Source: Pseudomonadota bacterium
GTDB lineage: Bacteria > Pseudomonadota > Alphaproteobacteria > Ferrovibrionales > Ferrovibrionaceae
Direction: 5' to 3'
DNA length: 5,509 nt
Assembly (NCBI GenBank): GCA_021793055.1
Contig: JAJYTL010000229.1
Span: 1-5,509, forward strand
Part shown: positions 1-5,375 of the stretch, in pieces
Layout of the letters: every line of letters begins with the position of its first letter
How positions within the stretch are numbered: position 1 is the stretch's first letter
Made by a program: the position numbers and the translations under genes
The notes under the pieces: model-generated
Told to the model about the DNA's origin: nothing
Databases searched by the model: none
The model's input: the letters and a program-made list of their open reading frames with translations, nothing else

Positions 1-333
1 GATGGCGGAGGCGTTGTTGACCAGGATGTCGATGCCGCCAAAGACCTCGACCGCCTTTTCCACCGCGCGCTCGACCGCGCCCTCGTCGCGGATGTCGACC
101 ACGACCGGGAGCGCGCGGCCGCCCGCCTGCTCCATTTCCTGCGCCGCGCTGTGGATGGTGCCGGGCAGCTTGGGGTGCGGCCGGTCGGTCTTGGCGGCGA
201 TCACGATATTGGCGCCGTCGGCGGCGGCGCGCAGGCCGATGGCCTTGCCGATGCCGCGGCTCGCGCCGGTGATGAACAGCGTCTTGCCCTTGAGCGTCTT
301 GCCCTCAAGACCGGCGCTCATTGATGACGTCAT
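1..333 (-). CDS. HSDL2-like short-chain dehydrogenase/reductase, N-terminal part (cut by window edge)
   Basis: This is the first 111 residues of an NAD(P)-dependent short-chain dehydrogenase; the rest lies beyond base 1. The Rossmann-fold cofactor motif TGASRGIG is at residues 22-29 and the NNAS motif at 106-109; the catalytic Ser/Tyr/Lys are not in the window. The stretch KTLFITGASRGIGKAI, then ANIVIAAKT, HPKLPGTI and FGGIDILVNNASAI, closely resembles the hydroxysteroid-dehydrogenase-like protein 2 (HSDL2) branch rather than generic FabG-type enzymes. This is a recalled family resemblance. The substrate is unknown; a 3-oxo/3-hydroxy-acyl-CoA or lipid role fits the neighbours. The ATG at 333 is preceded by GGGGAGAA about six bases upstream; an internal ATG at 321 has no such site. 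It lies 51 bases downstream of the enoyl-CoA hydratase gene and probably shares its transcript. A five-codon tandem repeat sits near the N-terminus. Confidence 0.88.
   Translation of the reverse strand, partial: MTSSMSAGLEGKTLKGKTLFITGASRGIGKAIGLRAAADGANIVIAAKTDRPHPKLPGTIHSAAQEMEQAGGRALPVVVDIRDEGAVERAVEKAVEVFGGIDILVNNASAI
278..305. repeat. 15-bp-period tandem duplication inside the dehydrogenase N-terminus
   Basis: The 13-base string AGCGTCTTGCCCT occurs at 278-290 and again at 293-305, a period of 15 bases. On the coding (minus) strand this doubles the codons for GKTL, giving EGKTLKGKTL just before the first beta strand of the Rossmann fold. The frame is kept. It looks like a small in-frame duplication in the flexible lead-in to the domain. 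Confidence 0.75.
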
Positions 334-384
334 GCGTGCTTCTCCCCTCGGCGGTCGGGCGGCCTTGGCGCCGCCGCCCTGACC

Positions 385-1182
385 TCAGCGGCCGGCGAAG
401 GCCGGCTTGCGTTTCTCGATGAAGGCACGGATGCCCTCAGCCCAGTCGTCGGTCGCGGCGCAGGCGGCGAAGCTGTCGGCCTCGGCCTGCAACTCGCTTT
501 CGAGGCTGCGTTCGAGCGAGGCGTTCAACAGCGCCTTGGTGCGCCCGATGGCGATCGCCGGCCCGCGCGCCAGGCGGCCGGCGAGTTTCGCCGTCGCCGC
601 TTCGAGCTCGGCCGGCGGCACGACGAAATTGACGATGCCGATGCGGGCCGCCGTCGCGGCGTCGAAACGATCGCCGAGGAGCGCGATCTCCATCGCCTTC
701 TTCAAGCCGACGAGACGGGGCAGGAAATAGCTGCCCGAGCCGTCCGGCGTGGCGCCGATATTGACGTAGGCCAAGGTGAAATAGGCGTTCTCCGCCGCGA
801 CGATGAGATCGGTCGCCATCGCGAGGCTCAAGCCGAATCCGGCGCAGGCGCCCTGCACGCTCGCGATCACCGGCTTCGCCATCCGCCGCAGCATCAGGAT
901 CAGACGATGGACCTCGGCGATCTCGCGCTCGAAGGTGAGCCGGCGTTCGTCCGCCGACATGGCGAGGAAGGTCTGGAAGCGCTTCAGATCGCCGCCGGCC
1001 ATGAAATGATCGCCGGCGCCGCGGATGATAAGGCAGCGCACGGCGGCATCGCGCTCGATCTGCTCGACGAAGCGGATCGCGCCGCCGGTGATGCCGTCGT
1101 TCAGCGCGTTCAGCGCCTTCGGCCGATTGAAGGTGAGGGTGGCGATGCCGCCCGTCACTTCGGCAATGATATCCTCGCTCAT
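385..1182 (-). CDS. Enoyl-CoA hydratase/isomerase (crotonase) family protein
   Basis: This 265-residue protein has the usual length of a crotonase-superfamily enzyme. The N-terminal strand with NRPKALNAL (19-27) and the CoA-binding/oxyanion-hole segments MAGGDL (61-66) and GACAGFGLSLA (111-121) are clear. Members bind acyl-CoA thioesters and stabilise an enolate, acting as hydratases, isomerases or other variants. By hand alignment to rat mitochondrial enoyl-CoA hydratase, both catalytic glutamates (E144 and E164 there) are replaced, by S119 and Y139. A PDGSGS segment (146-151) follows, with D147 as a possible alternative acid/base. Isomerase or another crotonase activity is therefore more likely than classic hydration; this is inference. 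The ATG at 1182 has GGAAGGAG closely upstream. It sits 93 bases after the MBL hydrolase gene and 51 before the SDR gene, all minus strand, consistent with an acyl-CoA degradation operon. Confidence 0.93.
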   Translation of the reverse strand: MSEDIIAEVTGGIATLTFNRPKALNALNDGITGGAIRFVEQIERDAAVRCLIIRGAGDHFMAGGDLKRFQTFLAMSADERRLTFEREIAEVHRLILMLRRMAKPVIASVQGACAGFGLSLAMATDLIVAAENAYFTLAYVNIGATPDGSGSYFLPRLVGLKKAMEIALLGDRFDAATAARIGIVNFVVPPAELEAATAKLAGRLARGPAIAIGRTKALLNASLERSLESELQAEADSFAACAATDDWAEGIRAFIEKRKPAFAGR

Positions 1183-1275
1183 GCGCTCCTTCCCGTGTCT
1201 CGTGTCTCTGGCCCGGTTGTCTCGGCTACGGCAGCCCCAGGCCGATTGGCGTTTCGTGCCTCGATCCGCGGCCGC

Positions 1276-2331
1276 TCAGGCGACCTCGGCCACCGGCGCG
1301 CTTTGCCGATAGCGGTAGATGCCATCGGCGCCAAGCTCGCGCGCGATCGCGCCCTCGCCGATCAGGTAATGAAGATGGGCCAAGGCCTCGCCGGTCGCCA
1401 GCGTCATCTCGCGCTCGCCGATCGGCCGGCGATAGAGCGAGGAGAACACCTCCAGCACCTTCTTCGGCTCGGCGCAGACGGCCAGGAGATCGGCGAGGCG
1501 GCGGCGGTGGTGGCGCTCCAGCGTCGCGACGCGCTCGTGCAGGCCGCGAAACAGATCGCCGTGCGAGGGCAATACCAGCGTCTCGGCCGGCAGATCGCGA
1601 AAGCGCGGCAGCGAGTCGAGATAGTCTTTCAGCGGATCGGCCTCGGGCTCGGTGGGATAGACGCCGATATGGGGGCTGATGCGCGGCAGCACCTGATCGC
1701 CCGAGATCAGGAGGCCGAGTTCGGCGCAATAGAGGCAGGCGTGTTCCGGCGCGTGGCCGCGCCCGACCATGACCTGCCAGATACGGCCGCCGATCTCGAT
1801 GCGCTCGCCCTCGCCGATGCGGCGGAACGATTCCGGGATCGGGCTCACCGCGCTCTGATACTGCTTGAAGCCGCGCTTGCGATAGGCCTCGAGCGCGGCC
1901 TCGGGAAAGCCGAGCCGGGCATAGAAGGCGACCGACTGATCGGGCACCGCGTCCCTTGCATCGAGCCAGATCATGCGGCCAAAGCTCCACTCGCCGAAGG
2001 TCATCCAGAGTGGCATGTCGAAGCGCCGGCAGAGCTCGCCGGCGAGGCCCAAATGATCGGGGTGGAAATGGGTGCCGATGAGGCGCGTCGGCGGCTTCGC
2101 GCCGCCCGCGAACAGGCTGTCGGTGACGCCGGCCCAGATGGCGCGAAGCTCGGGTGTGTCGAGGCCGGAATCGACCAGGGTCCAGCCGGGACCGTCGGCC
2201 AAAAGCCAGAGATTGATGAAATCGAGACCCTTGATCGGGATCGGCATGCGCAGCCAGAACACGCCGGGCGCGATTTCCAAGGGCACGCCGGGCTCGGGCC
2301 TCGCCACGGGATAGGTCAATTCCTCACGCAA
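1276..2331 (-). CDS. MBL-fold metallo-hydrolase with C-terminal winged-helix-like region
   Basis: This is a soluble metallo-beta-lactamase-fold hydrolase of 351 residues from the start chosen here. Using that numbering, HFHPDH (88-93) supplies H88, H90, D92 and H93; GRGHAPEH gives H193; GDQVLP gives D212; and PSHG gives H257. This is a complete binuclear zinc set. The last 70 or so residues (HHRRRL to the end) resemble the winged-helix tail seen in LACTB2-type proteins. Substrates in this group vary; with acyl-CoA genes next door, a thioesterase-like or other ester hydrolase role is possible but not shown. The start is a choice: an in-frame ATG exists at 2466, but it falls inside the -10 element and has no ribosome site. 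The TTG at 2331 lies eight bases after GGAAGG, just ahead of the first family-like residues. It is the first gene of the apparent operon, with the enoyl-CoA hydratase homologue following after 93 bases. Confidence 0.9.
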   Translation of the reverse strand: MREELTYPVARPEPGVPLEIAPGVFWLRMPIPIKGLDFINLWLLADGPGWTLVDSGLDTPELRAIWAGVTDSLFAGGAKPPTRLIGTHFHPDHLGLAGELCRRFDMPLWMTFGEWSFGRMIWLDARDAVPDQSVAFYARLGFPEAALEAYRKRGFKQYQSAVSPIPESFRRIGEGERIEIGGRIWQVMVGRGHAPEHACLYCAELGLLISGDQVLPRISPHIGVYPTEPEADPLKDYLDSLPRFRDLPAETLVLPSHGDLFRGLHERVATLERHHRRRLADLLAVCAEPKKVLEVFSSLYRRPIGEREMTLATGEALAHLHYLIGEGAIARELGADGIYRYRQSAPVAEVA

Positions 2332-2339
2332 CTGCTTTT

Positions 2340-2345
2340 CCTTCC
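2340..2345 (-). promoter_or_regulatory. Ribosome binding site deciding the TTG start of the MBL hydrolase
   Basis: On the minus strand the sequence reads GGAAGG, then eight bases, then TTG at 2331-2329. No comparable purine run precedes the other in-frame candidates: ATG 2466 (preceded by CACCCT) or the TTG and GTG codons nearby. Confidence 0.6.
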
Positions 2346-2461
2346 AACCAACGGCCCAACCGACAGAGACGCCGGCACCACAACGGCGGGCCGGCGCGGG
2401 CAACCATACACCGCCCGTGACGCCGCCGGCGCGAAAATCCCGCGTCCGGCGCCCGCGCAAA

Positions 2462-2491
2462 ATCATAGGGTGACGTTTACGTAAAGGTCAA
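2462..2491 (-). promoter_or_regulatory. Sigma-70-type promoter of the MBL/ECH/SDR operon
   Basis: On the minus strand, TTGACC (2491-2486) and TATGAT (2467-2462) are separated by 18 bases. These are one-mismatch matches to the -35 and -10 consensus (TTGACA, TATAAT), and such A/T-rich hexamers stand out in this GC-rich sequence. Transcription would begin near 2455, leaving a leader of about 125 bases before the TTG start at 2331. The slightly long spacer and the palindrome covering it are typical of regulated promoters, for example those of MerR-family regulators. Confidence 0.6.
2471..2490. promoter_or_regulatory. Palindromic operator, TGAC-n-TTTACGTAAA-n-GTCA
   Basis: This 20-base inverted repeat is centred between 2480 and 2481. 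Nine of ten base pairs match: a perfect ten-base core TTTACGTAAA (2476-2485), one mismatch, then TGAC/GTCA arms. It covers most of the spacer and five bases of the -35 hexamer of the minus-strand promoter, so a bound protein would directly control initiation. The TTTACGTAAA core resembles, from memory, the sites assigned to the MerR-family regulator LiuR of branched-chain amino acid and acyl-CoA catabolism in proteobacteria. That assignment is unverified, and no regulator gene lies in the window. Confidence 0.6.
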
Positions 2492-2578
2492 CCGGGAGAG
2501 CGGAGGGACGATATCCTCCACATTGGCGCGTTGAAGGCCGAAAGGCTACTGTCCCACCCTATGTCTCGTCACTGAGAC

Positions 2579-3316
2579 TCACGTACTTATCAAGCAACCT
2601 CCGTAGCTCCGGATCCGAGGGCAACTTGCAATAACTCGTTGGTGCCGATACACGCGGCCAACCATAGCACTGCAAACCCACGCTGCAGTGATGTCCAGAT
2701 CGTGCTCCACTGCCGGTGGCTCGGCGTCGATCTCCCAGGTCACTTCGCCATTTTCCTCGGAGCGAACAATATATCTGCTAAGAGCGCTCAAAGACGGACG
2801 CGCGGCGTCCGCCGACAATTGGCTGTAGATCAGGTAGGCTTGACCTAACCGCCCCTCAACAGCGACCGCCTTTGGGTTGAGGAACGCTCGCGACTGCGAT
2901 AGCGACTGGCGAATATCCCGCAACTGTGTCCGCAATTTGTCCTCGATGGTTGGATCATCGATGAGCGTACTGTCGAGAAGATATTGGCCGCGCCCCGCGA
3001 TGCTCCTACGCTCACCAACGAGCATTGCATCGGCAAAAGCATCGCCTTTACAAACCAAGCCGTCGATCCAGAGCAAATTTTCATAACAATTCCTGACTAG
3101 AATTCGCGCTTCGATAACCATTTTCCGGCGCACCAACACGATGGCCCCACGGAAGTTGGAGAGCGTGCGTATCAAGGGGGTAGCCGCCAGCACCTTCGTG
3201 TCGCGAGCTTCTCGCCCGGTCACTGGAATATCGGCCGCATCGATGATAGAGCGGGTAGCAGCCGACAGCTTCTCAGAAAATCTGAGCCACCTCTGCGATG
3301 CGTTTCTACGCCCCAT
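2579..3316 (-). CDS. DUF5677-like helical protein of unknown function, probably with a frameshifted C-terminus
   Basis: This open frame of 245 codons gives a mostly helical soluble protein with no signal peptide or membrane segment. The segment FRGAIVLVRRKMVIEARILVRNCYENLLWIDGL (about 55-87, with R75 and E79), together with AYLIYSQLSADAARPSLSALSRYI (160-183), resembles the DUF5677 family pattern (R..xE helix, then Y..LS..aHPS). The usual His is replaced by Arg173. The family match is from memory and has no assigned biochemical function. From about residue 210 the frame becomes unlike a helical protein (Arg/Cys-rich), whereas a plausible ending reads in the other frames down to a stop at 2559-2561, so the gene may be damaged. 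The ATG at 3316 is the first after an in-frame stop at 3344-3346; a G-run lies just upstream. GC is clearly lower than in all the neighbours, suggesting transfer. It stands alone, upstream of and co-oriented with the acyl-CoA operon, which has its own promoter. Confidence 0.65.
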   Translation of the reverse strand: MGRRNASQRWLRFSEKLSAATRSIIDAADIPVTGREARDTKVLAATPLIRTLSNFRGAIVLVRRKMVIEARILVRNCYENLLWIDGLVCKGDAFADAMLVGERRSIAGRGQYLLDSTLIDDPTIEDKLRTQLRDIRQSLSQSRAFLNPKAVAVEGRLGQAYLIYSQLSADAARPSLSALSRYIVRSEENGEVTWEIDAEPPAVEHDLDITAAWVCSAMVGRVYRHQRVIASCPRIRSYGGCLIST

Positions 3317-3648
3317 AAGGCCCCCCCAGATTACCCGCCTCGCCTACGGCAGCTAAGCCTAGGTGCGCAACGCCCTCTTAGCACTGGTTCCGCCCATTGA
3401 TCTTGCGACCAACGTCGTAAGAGCCGCAATAGATTTACCCCCACTTCGCCATAGACCACGGCTCGCGGCCTATTTATCCTCGACGTCCGATCGCGCGGGT
3501 CCAAGGGCCGGTTCCGGCCGAGCCCGCGAAACAACCAAGAACGGGACGCGAGGGGCGCCCGCGGATCGCCGGCGAGATGCCGGGCTCGGCCGCAAGCCGG
3601 CCGCCGTCGCCCCGCCTCGTCGCCGCAGGATTTGCATAGGGATTACGC
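3317..3648. other. Intergenic region between divergent genes; no gene supported
   Basis: This 332-base stretch must carry the leaders of the minus-strand DUF5677-like gene and the plus-strand enolase-superfamily gene. The half next to the DUF5677-like gene is moderately AT-richer; from about 3480 it returns to GC-rich sequence with several short GGCC-type inverted repeats. I found no convincing -35/-10 pair in either direction, no tRNA and no mobile-element end. The only clear signal is AGGGA at 3638-3642, six bases before the ATG at 3649, with an in-frame TAG at 3637-3639 that fixes that start. Confidence 0.6.
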
Positions 3649-4794
3649 ATGCGCCAGGAAATCGCCGCCCTCGACGTCTTCATCCTCCAGGCCCCGGATA
3701 CCGGGCGGCCGCATTGGGTGAGCAATTTCATCGTGCCGCGCGCCAACGAGGTGCTGGTCCGTATGCGCACCAAGGACGGCATCGAGGGCTTTGGCCTCTC
3801 GACCGTCTATGCCTCGCTCACGCCGATCGTCGAGGCGTTCAAGAACGGCATCGCCGAGCAGATTCTGGGCGAGGACGCGCTGGCGCCCGAGCGCGTCTAC
3901 CAGAAGCTCTTCTGGCTGTCCGCGACCCGCCTCGCCTTCGAGAAGAAATGGGCGCGGGAAGCCCTGATCCGCATTTCCGCCGCCGTCGATCTCGCCTGCT
4001 GGGACATCGTCGGCAAGGTCGCGGGGCTGCCGCTCTATCGCCTGTTCGGCGGCTATGCCGAGCGCGTGCCCTGCTACGTCACCTGCGCCTATTACCGCGA
4101 CGGCAAGGACGACGCCGAGCTGAAGGACGAGATGCAGCGCCTCAAGGCGCAGGGCCACCGCAGCTTCAAGGCCAAGGTCGGCGGCCTGCCCCTGAAGGAG
4201 GACATCCGCCGGCTCGAGGTGGTGCGCTCGGTGATCGGCGACGAGGCCGATCTGATGATCGACGTCAATCGCGGCTGGAGCCTGGAAACCGCCTACGAGG
4301 CGGTGCGGGCGCTGGAGCCGCTGCGCCCGCGCTGGCTGGAGGAGCCGGTGCGCTGGGCCGACGACCGGCGCGAATTGAAGCTCTTGTCGCAGCGCTCGCG
4401 GATTCCCTTGTCCGCCGGCGAGAGCGAGCTGACGAGTTATGGCTGCCGCGCACTGGTCGAGGAAGGATCGATCCAGATACTGCAATTCGACTGCACCATG
4501 TTCGGCGGCTTCACCGAGGGCCGCAAGATGGCGGCGCTTTCGGAACTGAACCACGTGCAGGTGGCGCCGCACCACGATTGCTTCATCCACGCCCATCTCG
4601 TGGCCTCGACGCCGGCCGGCTGCATCGTCGAATCCTTCACCGACCCCGAGCGCGATCCGTTGCAGGCGGAACTGTTCGAGAACCCGCCGAAGATCGCCGA
4701 CGGCTGGCTCACCTTGAACGAGGCGCCGGGGCTCGGCCTCACGCTTTCGGAAGCGGCGGTGAAGAAATTCGGCGAGAAGATCCTCTCGGCCTAA
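3649..4794 (+). CDS. Mandelate racemase/muconate lactonizing enzyme family protein (enolase superfamily, MR-type active site)
   Basis: This is a complete 381-residue cytoplasmic enzyme of the usual family length: an N-terminal capping domain (1-130 or so) and a (beta/alpha)-barrel. Family members remove the proton alpha to a carboxylate, using Mg2+ to stabilise the enolate, for racemisation, epimerisation or acid-sugar dehydration. Visible active-site elements are the KxK pair K174/K176 (FKAKVGG), metal ligands D205 (DVN), E231 (EEP) and E258 (AGES), D281 (QFDCTMFGG) as the Asp of the His-Asp dyad, and probably H308 (VAPHHD) as its His. E328 (IVESF) may match the oxyanion-side glutamate. This set is that of the mandelate racemase subgroup. 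The substrate cannot be read from sequence, so no symbol is given. The start is fixed by an in-frame TAG at 3637-3639 and the site AGGGA six bases upstream. An exported DUF2147 protein gene follows after 16 bases. Confidence 0.93.
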   Translation: MRQEIAALDVFILQAPDTGRPHWVSNFIVPRANEVLVRMRTKDGIEGFGLSTVYASLTPIVEAFKNGIAEQILGEDALAPERVYQKLFWLSATRLAFEKKWAREALIRISAAVDLACWDIVGKVAGLPLYRLFGGYAERVPCYVTCAYYRDGKDDAELKDEMQRLKAQGHRSFKAKVGGLPLKEDIRRLEVVRSVIGDEADLMIDVNRGWSLETAYEAVRALEPLRPRWLEEPVRWADDRRELKLLSQRSRIPLSAGESELTSYGCRALVEEGSIQILQFDCTMFGGFTEGRKMAALSELNHVQVAPHHDCFIHAHLVASTPAGCIVESFTDPERDPLQAELFENPPKIADGWLTLNEAPGLGLTLSEAAVKKFGEKILSA

Positions 4795-4810
4795 AACGCG
4801 GGGTGCCCGG

Positions 4811-5362
4811 ATGAAACGATCCCCTTCGCTTGGCGTCGTGGTTGTTCTCGGTGGGCTCATCATCGCCGTTGCGGGCGCCGGCCCGGCCGTGGCCGCCGAT
4901 GCGGCCGATGCCGGGGCCGGCACGGGCGCCCTCGGCATCTGGACCACGTCTGGCGGCGAATCGCAAATCCAGATCGCGCCCTGCGGGCCGGCGCTTTGCG
5001 GCCGCATCGTGTGGCTGAAAGACCCTTATGAAAAGGACGGCACGCTTTCCCGCGACACCAAGAACCCGGTGGCGGCGAAACGCCGCCGGACGGTGCTCGG
5101 CCTCACCATCCTCACCGGCATGCGGCCCTACGGGGCCAAGCCCGGCGAATGGCGCGGCGGGCGTATCTACGATCCGCAAAGCGGCAAGACCTATCACGCC
5201 GACATGTGGCTGAAGGGCGCCGACAAGCTCAGGTTCCACGGCTATATCGGGGTGCCGCTGTTCGGCGAGACGACGACCTGGACCCGCGCCGCCAAGACCA
5301 ATCCGCTGCCGCCCCGGCCGGCGAAGCGCCACGCCGCGCCGGCGCCGCGCAAACAGCCTTAG
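4811..5362 (+). CDS. Exported DUF2147 domain protein
   Basis: This is a 183-residue protein with a Sec-type signal peptide: Lys2/Arg3, a hydrophobic core at about 7-24 and an AVAA cleavage region near 26-29. The mature protein is therefore expected in the periplasm. A short Ala/Asp/Gly linker precedes the DUF2147 domain (about 41-159), recognised by GIWTT at the start, the pair C58/C63 in CGPALCGRIVWL, the conserved N85, GGRIYDPQSGKTY (116-128), and LRFHGYIGVPLFGETTTWTR at the end. The two cysteines could form a disulphide. A basic, proline/alanine-rich tail (160-183) follows. The family has no established enzymatic role. It begins 16 bases after the enolase-superfamily gene and probably shares its transcript, though a functional link is not evident. 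The ribosome site is weak (GGGG at 4800-4803). Confidence 0.9.
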   Translation: MKRSPSLGVVVVLGGLIIAVAGAGPAVAADAADAGAGTGALGIWTTSGGESQIQIAPCGPALCGRIVWLKDPYEKDGTLSRDTKNPVAAKRRRTVLGLTILTGMRPYGAKPGEWRGGRIYDPQSGKTYHADMWLKGADKLRFHGYIGVPLFGETTTWTRAAKTNPLPPRPAKRHAAPAPRKQP

Positions 5363-5375
5363 CCGGCGCCCGGCT
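5361..5375. terminator. Small GC hairpin between convergent genes (possible terminator)
   Basis: AGCCGG-CGC-CCGGCT forms a perfect six-base-pair stem with a three-base loop. It lies exactly at the junction of the DUF2147 stop (5360-5362) and the stop of the convergent acyl-CoA dehydrogenase (5375-5377). There is no T-run on either side, so intrinsic termination is doubtful. It is included because of its position. Confidence 0.3.

Noticed and set aside
2..382. Plus-strand open frame at the left edge
   Set aside because: It is antisense to the clear short-chain dehydrogenase with TGASRGIG and NNAS motifs.
907..2484. Long plus-strand open frame (525 codons) across the enoyl-CoA hydratase and MBL genes
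   Set aside because: It is antisense to two clear enzymes with intact motifs, has no recognisable domain, and is rich in Arg/Ala/Asp/Glu as expected for a shadow frame in GC-rich DNA.
2562..2580. Hairpin GTCTC/GAGAC at the end of the DUF5677-like gene as a terminator
   Set aside because: Only a five-base stem with a six-base loop and no T-run follows on the minus strand; it also lies within the suspected original coding end.
2579..3316. A HEPN-type toxin or defence role for the DUF5677-like protein
   Set aside because: No convincing R-x(4-6)-H ribonuclease motif in the plausible part of the protein, and no antitoxin or defence gene next to it.
3398..3440. Weak -35/-10-like strings for a plus-strand promoter of the enolase-superfamily gene
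   Set aside because: TTGATC and TTGCGA occur, but no -10 match at proper spacing beyond what chance would give.
3331..3534. Short minus-strand open frame upstream of the DUF5677-like gene
   Set aside because: Arg-rich product with no family resemblance and no clear ribosome site; it is more likely chance in the intergenic region.
3363..4814. Plus-strand open frame overlapping the enolase-superfamily gene in another frame
   Set aside because: The product is an Arg/Gly/Ala-rich shadow of the real gene; the part upstream of 3649 shows no domain either.
3643..5007. Long minus-strand open frame (454 codons) opposite the enolase-superfamily gene
   Set aside because: The plus strand encodes a complete enzyme with all active-site residues; the antisense product is low-complexity and unrecognisable.
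4739..5332. Minus-strand open frame opposite the DUF2147 gene
   Set aside because: The plus strand has a signal peptide and a full DUF2147 domain; the antisense product is Arg/Gly/Pro-rich without a domain.
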